31,000 bases of DNA, taken from Glandiceps talaboti. Taxonomy: Eukaryota > Hemichordata > Enteropneusta > Spengelidae. Below, piece by piece: positions 1 to 30,085 of the stretch; position 1 is the first letter of the stretch; every line of letters begins with the position of its first letter. The stretch is taken from positions 71,501-102,500 of the forward strand of contig NC_135569.1 in assembly GCF_964340395.1 (NCBI RefSeq), in the 5' to 3' direction. The translations under genes were made by a program, and so were the position numbers. The notes under the pieces are model-generated. The model did not search any database, was not told the DNA's origin, and was given only the letters and a program-made list of their open reading frames with translations.

Positions 1-371
1 AATTTTCCTATTTTATATGTTATAGTTATGTTAGTGTATTTAACTTGTTTAAAAAATCTTACATAAAAAGAAAAATAGATATATATATATAGTATAAAAA
101 TGTAAACAAAAAGTAATGATGTAGTACTCTTTCTATTGTTTATTTTGAACATTACAAATCTGTTTTGGGCAAACTGATACAAACTGTTATTGTTCAATTT
201 TTTTTTTTTTGTACTTGTGTATTTAATAAAATAATAGCCAAGACTACAATGGGAGATAAAACCCCATGGTCCATAAAAGTATGCTTTCAACCATGGATGG
301 CAGGAATATTTACGAGTATGTATATACATGTAAGTAACATACATGTAGGGCATAGCTTAGATCAATTTATA
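1..371. other. AT-rich intron 1 sequence, no gene seen
   Basis: Very AT-rich with a short (TA)n run near 82-92 and a T-run near 200. No splice-flanked coding block resembling SRM exon 1 is visible. Intron 1 covers at least 1-3798. Confidence 0.6.
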
Positions 372-812
372 ATATATATTGATTTGTAGCAGTGGTATTT
401 TTCCAGTATAAATATTGATTTGTAGCAGTGGTATTTTTCCAGTATAAATATTGATTTGTAGCAGTGGTATTTTTCCAGTATAAATATTGATTTGTAGCAG
501 TGGTATTTTTCCGGTATAAATATTGATTTGTAGCAGTGGTATTTTTCCAGTATAAATATTGATTTGTAGCAGTGGTATTTTTCCAGTATAAATATTGATT
601 TGTAGCAGTGGTATTTTTCCAGTATAAATATTGATTTGTAGCAGTGGTATTTTTCCAGTATAAATATTGATTTGTAGCAGTGGTATTTTTCCAGTATAAA
701 TATTGATTTGTAGCAGTGGTATTTTTCCAGTATAAATATTGATTTGTAGCAGTGGTATTTTTCCAGTATAAATATTGATTTGTAGCAGTGGTATTTTCCG
801 GTATAAAATAGT
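372..812. repeat. Minisatellite A, 36-bp unit x 12
   Basis: Head-to-tail copies start at 381, 417, 453 and so on every 36 bp; the unit core is GATTTGTAGCAGTGGTATTT followed by TTCCAGTATAAATATT. Copies are nearly identical (one CCGG variant near 511; the last copy is one T short). The period is a multiple of three, so the minus strand stays open through all units (12-residue repeat beginning KYHCYKSI), a by-product of the period. Confidence 0.97.
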
Positions 813-987
813 TTCAGATAATGAAGTGCATGTATCCTATAAAGTACATTGATGCACCTTTTAACTTTAATGATTGAACAAATAAAAAATCTAGTAGCCT
901 TTGATAGGTATTCATGCAATTTCATGTATTAAAATTACAATTGCTGGTAATTACTGGAACTAAAGACTTCTTTTGGGTGCTTGGTGA

Positions 988-2535
988 ATACTTATTGTAT
1001 AACACTAATCTAGTATTGGTTTGCTGAGGATGAATGCCATGAACTGAATCAAAATGTATACTTATTGTATAACACTAATCTAGTATTGGTTTGCTGAGGA
1101 TGAATGCCATGAACTGAATCAAAATGTATACTTATTGTATAACACTAATCTAGTATTGGTTTGCTGAGGATGAATGCCATGAACTGAATCAAAATGTATA
1201 CTTATTGTATAACACTAATCTAGTATTGGTTTGCTGAGGATGAATGCCATGAACTGAATCAAAATGTATACTTATTGTATAACACTAATCTAGTATTGGT
1301 TTGCTGATGGATGAATGCCATGAACTGAATCAAAATGTATACTTATTGTATAACACTAATCTAGTATTGGTTTGCTGAGGATGAATGCCATGAACTGAAT
1401 CAAAATGTATACTTATTGTATAACACTAATCTAGTATTGGTTTGCTGATGGATGAATGCCATGAACTGAATCAAAATGTATACTTATTGTATAACACTAA
1501 TCTAGTATTGGTTTGCTGAGGATGAATGCCATGAACTGAATCAAAATGTATACTTATTGTATAACACTAATCTAGTATTGGTTTGCTGAGGATGAATGCC
1601 ATGAACTGAATCAAAATGTATACTTATTGTATAACACTAATCTAGTATTGGTTTGCTGAGGATGAATGCCATGAACTGAATCAAAATGTATACTTATTGT
1701 ATAACACTAATCTAGTATTGGTTTGCTGAGGATGAATGCCATGAACTGAATCAAAATGTATACTTATTGTATAACACTAATCTAGTATTGGTTTGCTGAG
1801 GATGAATGCCATGAACTGAATCAAAATGTATACTTATTGTATAACACTAATCTAGTATTGGTTTGCTGATGGATGAATGCCATGAACTGAATCAAAATGT
1901 ATACTTATTGTATAACACTAATCTAGTATTGGTTTGCTGAGGATGAATGCCATGAACTGAATCAAAATGTATACTTATTGTATAACACTAATCTAGTATT
2001 GGTTTGCTGAGGATGAATGCCATGAACTGAATCAAAATGTATACTTATTGTATAACACTAATCTAGTATTGGTTTGCTGATGGATGAATGCCATGAACTG
2101 AATCAAAATGTATACTTATTGTATAACACTAATCTAGTATTGGTTTGCTGAGGATGAATGCCATGAACTGAATCAAAATGTATACTTATTGTATAACACT
2201 AATCTAGTATTGGTTTGCTGATGGATGAATGCCATGAACTGAATCAAAATGTATACTTATTGTATAACACTAATCTAGTATTGGTTTGCTGAGGATGAAT
2301 GCCATGAACTGAATCAAAATGTATACTTATTGTATAACACTAATCTAGTATTGGTTTGCTGATGGATGAATGCCATGAACTGAATCAAAATGTATACTTA
2401 TTGTATAACACTAATCTAGTATTGGTTTGCTGAGGATGAATGCCATGAACTGAATCAAAATGTATACTTATTGTATAACACTAATCTAGTATTGGTTTGC
2501 TGATGGATGAATGCCATGAACTGAATCAAAATGTA
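988..2535. repeat. Minisatellite B, 70/71-bp unit x 22
   Basis: About 22 copies with core CTAATCTAGTATTGGTTTGC. The only recurrent variant is a 1-bp insertion (GCTGAGGATG versus GCTGATGGATG). By my count the 71-bp form is copies 5, 7, 13, 16, 18, 20 and 22; the other 15 are 70 bp. There is almost no point variation, which suggests recent expansion or homogenisation. Confidence 0.97.
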
Positions 2536-3001
2536 TCTTCTGACATTAGTTCCATGTGACAAAGCTTTGGTTGATATCAGTCGTGAACAAATGCATGAAA
2601 CATGTAAAAACAACTTTGTACAGCAGTGAAGTGCATTTCAAAACTTTGCTTTGTTTTATAACAAAATACAATAATACTCCAATATTTGTGAAAAGGAACT
2701 GAGTACACAATATACCTGAAAATTTTAGAGCATGTGACAAATAGTATAAATAATTAATTAATATTAATGGTTTCACGTTCCTTGTACTATTTCAGTTGGG
2801 ATTCAATCACTATGATGAAGAGAGAAAAGATTTCATAATGCAGTAGTAGTACATTTGTAGTTAGTGTTATAGCTGCCTAGAAATTGTAATAGTTTTGCCA
2901 GTGATGACTGATTCATGCATATGTTTCAGTAATAAAACAGTCAAGTACATTTTGTAACTTTTTGTTATGAAACAAGAATTGTGAAAAATATGCATAACTT
3001 A
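2536..3001. other. Intron 1 unique sequence
   Basis: AT-rich with no recognised gene. A TTTCAG acceptor-like site at 2790-2795 precedes a short open stretch (to TAG at 2844-2846) and an AATAAA at 2931-2936; this is discussed as a finding and not annotated as an exon. Confidence 0.4.
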
Positions 3002-3160
3002 CATGTGTGTGTGTGTATTTGTGTGTATGTATGTATGTATGTATGTATGTATGTATGTATGTATATGTGTGTGTATGTATGTATGTATGTATGTATGTAT
3101 GTATGTACGTACGTACGTACATACCTATGTACATATTTAATATGTATGTATGTACATTGT
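3002..3160. repeat. Compound microsatellite (TG)n (TATG)n (TACG)n
   Basis: A GTGTGTGTG run, then long TATG tetranucleotide blocks interrupted by GTGTG, then a TACG block (3106-3121) and a shorter TATG block. Apparent Tyr/Val/Cys/Met proteins across it are artefacts. Confidence 0.95.
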
Positions 3161-3570
3161 ATGTGTTATTGTTTGAAATTGTTTCATGTAAAGGGAACAT
3201 GGTTGCTGTTTATAACTCTGTAGTGTAGGTTGTATTCTAAAGTAAAGGCATGCAATTTGGCAATCAAATAGCTAATGAAATAGGTTCCTGAGAGAATAGA
3301 TCAGTGTACAAAATACAGTCAGAGAGAAGCTAAACTGAATAAATTGTGACCACTTTTCTTTATTTATATAAAGTTACTACTTGTATATTTTGTGTCTCTT
3401 GTGTTTGTCCTCTGCATTCCTTCAAACATATAAATGGGAGAAGATGTATAAACACAAAACTAATGACAAGCACATTTAGATGTGAAATGTGGTAAATCAA
3501 ACCTTCTCCTGTTTTTATCAAATTGATAGAGAGTTCAAATCTTTTGCTAGTATGTTATCCTCCTGTGGAG
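3161..3570. other. Intron 1 unique sequence
   Basis: AT-rich; I see no gene, repeat or convincing signal. Confidence 0.4.
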
Positions 3571-3715
3571 TAATGATGGTTGAATGATTAGGAGGGACTG
3601 GCTTGCAATCTACAAGTTGCTTGTTCAAGCCTCAACACTGTTGTTTGTTTCTGAATGGCTAAGTCAGGCGTACAAGGGCATGATATAAATCATGACTGTG
3701 CTAGTCAACCCACAG
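3571..3715 (+). repeat. tRNA-derived SINE, 5' fragment
   Basis: Matches the 5' half of the full SINE at 28447: TGATGGTTGAATGATTAGG (decayed A-box region), TTGCTTGTTCAAGCCT (decayed B box), then TTGTTTCTGAATGGCTAA and CATGACTGTGCTAGTCAACC. It is truncated after the GTCAACCCA segment. It lies about 80 bp upstream of SRM exon 2. Confidence 0.75.
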
Positions 3716-3748
3716 AGGTTACTATTTTTAACTAATCAAAAAAACTAA

Positions 3749-23594
<19,846 letters not shown>

Positions 23595-23878
23595 GGGATG
23601 ATGCAATGCTGAAGATTTACTCTACATGTTGAAGAATAAGCCAGTGAATATTAGCCGATTATTGGCATAACATGGGATCAGAAATATATTTAATGACTCC
23701 TATATATTGAAGGGTGTATTAGGTACCAATTTTAGTATTTATTAGCATGCACCCTACTTTATCAGCACAACTGAATCTCTCAGTGTATTTTAACTGTTGA
23801 TGTTTAGTATCAAGAAACAATTGATAGTTTAAGGAAAGTAATGGTGAAAGTAATGGTAAAATAATTAGTTGTTGTTCC

Positions 23879-24010
23879 CCAATATTTTCTTCATTCAGCC
23901 AAGGAAATTACGAGTATCCTAAGTGGCCTTTGTCTATATATGAGTCGATAGACGAGTAGTGACAATCCATATGTCATGAGTGTTTTCTGGCTGAATGAAG
24001 AAAATATTGG
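23879..24010. repeat. Perfect 23-bp inverted repeat in SRM 3' UTR
   Basis: 23879-23901 and 23988-24010 are exact reverse complements (right arm TGGCTGAATGAAGAAAATAT + TGG). The loop is 86 nt and has its own 6-bp stem GTCTAT/ATAGAC (23932-23937 and 23948-23953). Two bases after the right arm comes AATAAA. It could be an RNA hairpin or a small MITE. Confidence 0.9.
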
Positions 24011-24012
24011 AG

Positions 24013-24018
24013 AATAAA
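24013..24018 (+). promoter_or_regulatory. Proximal SRM poly(A) signal AATAAA
   Basis: Canonical AATAAA 419 nt after the stop codon and 2 nt after a 23-bp inverted-repeat arm. The downstream 40 nt are not clearly GT-rich; a T/G-rich stretch (TTTTGTATGTTTTG) starts near 24070. Confidence 0.5.
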
Positions 24019-24361
24019 ATTTATATCAGTGCCAGTAATATCAAAGAAAAATTGGGGATAGTAATGACAATTTTGTATGTTTTGACTCATATTTTGAACA
24101 CAGCAGAATCAGTGATGTAGACATGTGTTGTCATGACATAGATGCTAGTTGTCGTAACATAGAATGACCAGAGTATACATTCCATATTTTTGGTTCAACT
24201 CGGCTCATGCTTGGTATAATTAGCCTTATTCCTATAAGTACAATATGGTCAAAAGCTTTATCCCAGAAATGGCATGATTCATTTTGTGTTCCATATTTCA
24301 TGTCTACTGTATTATGGTAATTGTCATTTATGTAGTAGAATGTGCCTCAGGAACCAACGTC

Positions 24362-24367
24362 AATAAA
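24362..24367 (+). promoter_or_regulatory. Distal SRM poly(A) signal AATAAA
   Basis: Canonical AATAAA followed within about 50-75 nt by T/GT-rich sequence (CCTGTTCC...TTTGTTTG), a more typical cleavage context than the proximal site. Confidence 0.5.
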
Positions 24368-24385
24368 AGTCTAAGTGTTAAAATC

Positions 24386-25011
24386 TCTCCAAACTTTTGC
24401 TTTATGACAGCCTGTTCCTGATTTGTTTGAAATATTAAAAGAACTTTGGTTCACTGTCTCCTTTTCAAGGAAATTGATAATCTGATAGTCTTTTATTTTC
24501 TCATCAAGTTCATAAGTTCATATTTGGTGGCCGTATTGGATTCTAAAATATGTTAACTTTAATCTTGACCGACATATTCAATCATGAGTCATAAATCTGT
24601 CTGAAGCTGTAACTGTACATTATCACCTATTGATTAAAATTGCATTATCTGCAACTAAAACATGTTCTTTGAAACTCTTTTGTCAGTCTGTGGTAGGTAT
24701 AATAACGTACTGGTAATAATAAGAATAACGAATCCAGTCAAAATTGATTTTTGGGTCCGCACCCAAAAATTATCCCCCAGTGCATTCATGACTTCAACCT
24801 GTTACCATACTATTTATTGATACAGTTGACTGGTACATGTACCATGTGTTATTGTATTTAACAATTTTCAGTGAATGTATTGTTGACTGATAAACAAAAT
24901 AATACTCAGTTGCCGCTAGTGCAGGATTAAACTGTATTAGAATCCCACAAATTTATGTGTTGAGAAACGACAAAAAGCAAATTAAGGTCCAGAATGTATA
25001 TGTATATTATT

Positions 25012-25012
<1 letters not shown>
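24386..25012. other. Intergenic sequence after SRM
   Basis: AT-rich. Contains a perfect hairpin at 24747-24770 (10-bp stem ATTTTTGGGT / ACCCAAAAAT, loop CCGC). No gene recognised. Confidence 0.5.

Positions 25013-25063
<51 letters not shown>
25013..25063. repeat. (TG)n microsatellite
   Basis: Pure TG dinucleotide run of about 25 units. Confidence 0.97.
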
Positions 25064-25065
<2 letters not shown>

Positions 25066-25683
25066 CGACTTAGAGTCCAAAACTGCTGGACCGATTGCTT
25101 TAATATTAGGTGGTCATGTTACTTCTGGTGTCTAGTTGGGAAATTGATCAAATGAAAATTATTGCATCAGAGATGTGGGTTTTGGGTCAAAAAATGTAAT
25201 GATTCTTATAGTAATATGCAAATTAGGGCTAAAAATGTCTTTTTGGTCAAAAACCTATAATCCCAAAACTACTTACCAGATTGGGCTGAAATTTAACAGG
25301 GATGCATCTGTGGGTGTATAGATGAAGAAATATTAAGCATATAATGATCTCACCAAAATATGAATTTTGGTCACAAATTTATCTCAGAAAGTACTTGGTC
25401 AATGATACTGATACTTGGTGAGATGTTTCTAGAAGTGTTATTCTGCAGATTTTCTTCAAAATATTTTGACACAATTGGCCCTAGCAACCATGACACACTC
25501 TTAACAACAACCAAATGGCACTATATTTTGGTCAAAGAAGAACATCCTCTGGTAGGCAAGTGAGTAAACATTTAAAAAATGTATGCACTATTCCTAGCAA
25601 CCATGACCACGCCCATAGCAACAACCAAACGGTCGTGTATTTCACAAAGATAGCAGGGATTAATAGACAATTAAATAAACACA
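25064..25683. repeat. Internally repetitive dispersed element (candidate)
   Basis: Diverged internal copies: CAAAACTGCTGGACCGATTG (25078), CAAAACTACTTACCAGATTG (25264) and CAGAAAGTACTTGGTCAATG (25384), each followed by similar text (ATTT/AAT...GG...ATG...TCTGG/TCTGTGG) and TTTTGGTCA. A second pair is CCTAGCAACCATGACACACT (near 25480) and CCTAGCAACCATGACCACGC (near 25592), each with AACAACCAAA. It looks like an old repetitive element; the family is unknown to me. No credible protein. Confidence 0.5.
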
Positions 25684-28035
25684 GACTCTCAGTTAGACAG
25701 GGAGGGATGACCACTCTCACAGTATACAGCAATGACTCTCAGTTAGACATGGAGGGATGACCAATCTCACAGTATATAGCAAAGACTCTCAGTTAGACAG
25801 GGAGGGATGACCACTCTCACAGTATACAGCAAAGACTCTCAGTTAGACAGTGAGGGATGACCACTCTCACAGTATACAGCAAAGACTCTCAGTTAGACAG
25901 GGAGGGATGACCAATCTCACAGTATACAGCAAAGACTCTCATTTAGACATGGAGGGATGACCAATCTCACAGTATACAGCAAAGACTCTCAGTTAGACAG
26001 GGAGGGATGACCAATCTCACAGTTTACAGCAAAGACTCTCAGACATGGAGGGATGACCAATCTCACAGTATACAGCAATGACTCTCAGTTAGACAGGGAG
26101 GGATGACCAATCTCACAGTTTACAGCAAAGACTCTCAGTTAGACATGGAGCGATGACCACTCTCACAATATACAGCAAAGACTCTCAGTTAGACAGGGAG
26201 GGATGACCACTCTCACAGTATACAGCAAAGACTCTCAGTTAGACAGGGAGGGATGACCACTCTCACAGTATACAGCAAAGATTCTCAGTTAGACAGGGAG
26301 GGATCACCACTCTCACAGTATACAGCAAAGACTCTCAGTTAGACATGGAGGGATGACCACTCTCACAGTATACAGCAAAGACTCTCAGTTAGACAGGGAG
26401 GGATGACCACTCTCACAGTTTACAGCAAAGACTCTCAGTTAGACAGGAAGGGATGACCACTCTCACAGTATACAGTAATGACTCTCAGTTAGACATGGAG
26501 GGATGACCACTCTCACAGTATACAGCAAAGACTCTCAGTTAGACATGGAGCGATGACCAATCTCACAGTATACAGCAAAGACTCAGTTAGACAGGGAGGG
26601 ATGACCACTTTCACAGTTTTCAGCAAAGACTCTCAGTTAGACAGGGAGGGATGACCACTCTCAGAGTATACAGCAATGACTCTCAGTTAGACATGGAGGG
26701 ATGACCAATCTCACAGTATACAGCAAAGACTCTCAGTTAGACATGGAGCGATGACCACTCTCACAGTATACAGCAAAGACTCTCATTTAGACATGGAGGG
26801 ATGACCAATCTCACAGTATACAGCAAAGACTCTCAGTTAGACATGGAGCGATGACCAATCTCGCAGTATACAGCAAAAACTCTCAGTTAGACATGGAGGG
26901 ATGACCAATCTCACAGTATACAGCAAAGACTCTCAGTTAGACAGGGAGGGATGACCACTCTCACAGTATACAGCAAAGACTCTCAGTTAGACATGGAGGG
27001 ATGACGACTCTCACAGTATACAGCAAAGACTCTCAGTTAGACATGGAGCGATGACCAATCTCACAGTATACAGCAAAGACTCTCAGTTAGACAGGGAGGG
27101 ATGACCACTCTCACAGTATACAGCAAAGACTCTCAGTTAGACAGGGAGGGATGACCACTCTCACAGTATACAGCAAAGACTCTCAGTTAGACATGGAGGG
27201 ATGACCAATCTCACAGTATACAGCAAAGACTCTCAGTTAGACATGGAGGGATGACCAGTCTCACAGTATACAGCAAAGACTCTCAGTTAGACAGGGAGGG
27301 ATGACCAATCTCACAGTATACAGCAAAGACTCTCAGTTAGACAGGGAGGGATGACCACTCTCACAGTATACAGCAAAGACTCTCAGTTATACAGGGAGGG
27401 ATGACCACTCTCACAGTTTACAGCAAAGACTCTCAGTTAGACAGTGAGGGATGACCACTCTCACAGTATACAGCAAAGACTCTCAGTTAGACATGGAGCG
27501 ATGACCAATCTCACAGTATACAGCAAAGACTCTCAGTTAGACATGGAGGGATGACCACTCTCACAGTATACAGCAAAGACTCTCAGTTATACAGGGAGGG
27601 ATGACCACTCTCACAGTTTACAGCAAAGACTCTCAGTTAGACAGTGAGGGATGACCACTCTCACAGTATACAGCAAAGACTCTCAGTTAGACATGGAGCG
27701 ATGACCAATCTCACAGTATACAGCAAAGACTCTCAGTTAGACAGTGAGGGATGACCACTCTCACAGTATACAGCAAAGACTCTCAGTTAGACATGGAGCG
27801 ATGACCAATCTCACAGTATACAGCAAAGACTCTCAGTTAGACAGGGAGGGATGACCACTCTCACAGTATACAGCAAAGACTCTCAGTTAGACATGGAGGG
27901 ATGACCAATCTCACAGTATACAGCAAAGACTCTCAATTAGACATGGAGGGATGACCAATCTCACAGTATACAGCAAAGACTCTCAATTAGACAGGGAGGG
28001 ATGACCACTCTCACAGTACACAGCAATGACTCTCA
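25684..28035. repeat. Minisatellite J, 50-bp unit, about 47 copies
   Basis: Core AGACTCTCAGTTAGACAGGG + AGGGATGACCACTCTCACAGTATACAGCAA. Diagnostic variant sites: ACAGGG/ACATGG/ACAGTG, GGGATG/GCGATG, CCACTC/CCAATC, GTATAC/GTTTAC and AAAG/AATG. A few units carry 2-5 bp deletions (near 26035 and 26580). Variant strings are repeated as higher-order blocks near 27385-27785. Confidence 0.97.
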
Positions 28036-28446
28036 CACCTATTCACTGTTTAATCATGAATATATTATTTCTGCTGACTCCCATGTTGCAATGGTCCTCA
28101 AAGCAAAGATACGCTACTATAAAGACACAAGATCAACTTCAAGTTGATGTTTCTCTGAAATCGCAAGTAATTAAATTGTAGGTGATGTAAAATGATGAAA
28201 TGACTCTCCAGGACCCATAGTTATTGGAAATGTCTTTATTTCCTGAAGTGGTGTTCCCCTATAGGAGACATGTAATAGATAATTTCCAAGTTTGTTGCAT
28301 GGGACATTATGTTAGGATCACATTTAAAGTTTATGTTAAAGCCCAAGAATACTCAGAATACTTGAATATGGTATTCAAAACCACAATTATTTTAAATTAG
28401 TAATTTTACTCTCCAGTACAAATTATCTGGCATTTCAAGTCATGAT
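28036..28446. other. Intergenic unique sequence
   Basis: AT-rich; nothing recognised. Confidence 0.4.
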
Positions 28447-28799
28447 GTGTCATGATGATTGAATGGTTAGAGTGGCTGGCTTGGCATCAGCAGGTTGCAG
28501 GTTCAATACCTATCGCTGCTGTTTGTTTCTGAGTGGCTAAAGTCCTTGGGCAAGATTTGAACCATGACTGTGCCTTAGTCAACCCAGTTGTATAACTAGG
28601 GACCTGGTAGGATAGAGATTGCAATGTGAATACTTTAATCCTATGCACTTACAGATGCTGCAATGGATTGTATTCTCCCCAGTGAGTTGAGGAAGTGTAA
28701 AAGGACTTGTGCCGCTATAGATCCCTGGCAGGGGTAATAATTGTTGAATGCTTTGAGTACAGAGTGGGAAAAATGCTATATAAAAACAAACATTATTAT
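28447..28799 (+). repeat. Full-length tRNA-derived SINE
   Basis: Pol III A box TGGTTAGAGTGGC at 28464-28476 and B box GGTTCAATACC at 28500-28510, spaced as in tRNA genes. The body follows (AAAGTCCTTGGGCAAGATTT, GGGACCTGGTAGGATAGAG, GAGTTGAGGAAGTGTAAAAG). The 3' end is AATGCTTTGAGTACAGAGTG + GGAAAAATGCTATATAAAAA with ATTATTAT, like L2/CR1 LINE tails. It is the reference copy for the four fragments at 3571, 7376, 8126 and 18611. Confidence 0.88.
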
Positions 28800-29149
28800 C
28801 TTGACCCCATTGTGTACAAATAGATTTGCTGATCTAGAAACCAATGATGCTTTATTTAACAGGACGAAAGCTAGCCAGAAGTATTGGAAATCCTTTGAGT
28901 TGAGTTTGTTGAGCCCATCCGAGCTTTCATAGTTTTCATTTTATATTGTTATTTACTGTTATTATTTTGATCCTCATTGTTTTTAGTGAATTTCTACGTT
29001 GAATCTGATTCCTAAGTTTGCGACCATTAGGCAGGGACCCTGTGAATCCATTGGATGCTTAGGTTGAAAGGCTAAAAATTAATGAATTGGCTTCTCACCT
29101 GCCGAGGAATAGAGAGATACACACCAGGACAGCGCATGGAATTGACACA
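28800..29149. other. Intergenic; possible old LINE 3' end
   Basis: A short open stretch (about 28824-28929, ending ...YWKSFELSLLSPSELS then TAG) followed by T-rich sequence resembles the end of a LINE ORF2 plus 3' UTR. The evidence is weak and the family cannot be named. Confidence 0.2.
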
Positions 29150-29177
29150 TTAGCTCAGCTGGCTAGAGCATTCTGGT
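29148..29177 (+). repeat. tRNA 5'-half-like fragment
   Basis: CATTAGCTCAGCTGGCTAGAGCATTCTGG matches a tRNA D-arm and A box in two pieces (TTAGCTCAGCTGG, CTAGAGCATT). No acceptor pairing, anticodon arm or good B box follows (GGTTTGACCTT at 29190 is degenerate), so it is not a functional tRNA gene; probably a SINE head remnant. Confidence 0.4.
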
Positions 29178-29308
29178 TAGTATTACATTGGTTTGACCTT
29201 ACACTTTGCTTTTGAGTCACCTTTCTTTCCTCAATTTGATTTGACCTTTCTGTCATTCCCTCAATCAACGTTTGTGGGAATTTTCTCGAATTTGTATCAA
29301 GTTTTAAT

Positions 29309-29775
29309 TACACATGTAATTCAGTATCAAGTTTCAATTACTTGGGGCATGTTTTACTGATGACTTGAAAGACAATCAAGATATTTTGAAACAACATAGA
29401 GCACTTTTTGGTAGAGCCAACGTTTTATTTACTGCATGTACTGTACTGGTGAAACTGCGTCTCCTTACAGCTTTTTGCAATAACATGTATGGGAACCATT
29501 TATGGTGTGACTTTAAGGTGAGTAGTATGCAAAATATAATTGTATGTCACAACAATGAGTTCCAGAGGCTGATGAGACTTCCAACTTCTGCCAGTGCATC
29601 TAGGATGTTTGTTTTCAATGCAGTTAGGTCTCTCTCAGTTTTGAAAAGAACGGTGGTGTTTAGGTTTATGTTACATCGTTTTGACAGTCAAAATGCTCTG
29701 ATTAATCGTGTTGTTACATGTGATGTATGGTTTGGTGGGCTTTTTCTTCTTCTCTGGACTATGTGTCCGTAATAA
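29309..29775 (+). pseudogene. LINE reverse transcriptase C-terminal remnant, frameshifted
   Basis: In one frame SSFNYLGHVL (29327-29356), then after a 1-nt shift TDDLKDNQDILKQHRALFGR and on to 29770. The pattern YLGH(V/I)...DI.KQ.R...GRANVLF...K..LL.AFCN.MYG.HLW, then EFQRLMRLP and SRMFVF, is typical of the thumb/C-terminal end of non-LTR reverse transcriptases (CR1/L2/jockey-like). It is 5'-truncated: the catalytic palm is absent. It ends with AATAAAGTTTT and a TAA-rich tail, the normal LINE 3' end. Dead copy. Confidence 0.75.
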
Positions 29776-29809
29776 AGTTTTAATAATGATAATAATAATT
29801 AAATAATAT

Positions 29810-29841
<32 letters not shown>

Positions 29842-29842
29842 A
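29776..29842. repeat. (TAA)n-rich tract, LINE tail
   Basis: TAATAATGATAATAATAAT and further TAA/TAAT repeats directly after the LINE remnant; probably its tail, later expanded. Confidence 0.85.
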
Positions 29843-30085
29843 ATATGGGGTAGACACTTGAATGGAGTGTCTGTGTATTACAGATTTTGATATTAACTAC
29901 AAATATGGTCACAATGCGGTCAAATTTGAATATATCAAAACAACAAATTGACATATGTATGTCCCATATGATATGTCCCCTTTGTGTCAGGTTTGAAAGA
30001 AATCGGACGGATGGATGGACGGACAGACAGCGCCCATTGTAATAGCCTCCTCCAGGATGGGAGTGGGGGTGGGGGCTAAAAATGA
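29843..30085. repeat. Probable dispersed repeat with GGACGGACAGACAG segment
   Basis: Starts with a perfect hairpin AGACACT/AGTGTCT (29852-29858 and 29866-29872). It includes GTTTGAAAGAAATCGGACGG, ATGGATGGACGGACAGACAG, CGCCCATTGTAATAGCCTCC and a G-rich GGAGTGGGGGTGGGGGC. In my recollection text of this type recurs in marine invertebrate genomes; I cannot confirm it here. Confidence 0.4.

Larger units (their letters stand above)
23595..24385 (+). other. SRM: SRM 3' UTR (candidate)
   Basis: Sequence after the TAG at 23592-23594. Two candidate poly(A) signals (24013 and 24362) define short (about 440 nt) and long (about 790 nt) forms. The UTR carries a perfect 23-bp inverted repeat at 23879-24010. 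No other open coding frame is seen. The end point is inferred, not observed. Confidence 0.6.

Noticed and set aside
362-925. 187-codon minus-strand open frame with a 12-residue repeat
   Set aside because: It is minisatellite A read in a frame that stays open because 36 is a multiple of three. There is no family match, splice context or sign of selection on the protein.
2913-3228. Several open frames of Tyr/Val/Cys/Met or Thr/His/Ile repeats
   Set aside because: Translation of the TATG/TG microsatellite on both strands.
25515-25760. 81-codon frame at the edge of minisatellite J
   Set aside because: Runs from the dispersed repeat into the array; no protein features.
29148-29220. Functional tRNA gene
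   Set aside because: Only the D-arm/A-box half is tRNA-like. No acceptor stem pairing, anticodon stem or proper T-arm follows.
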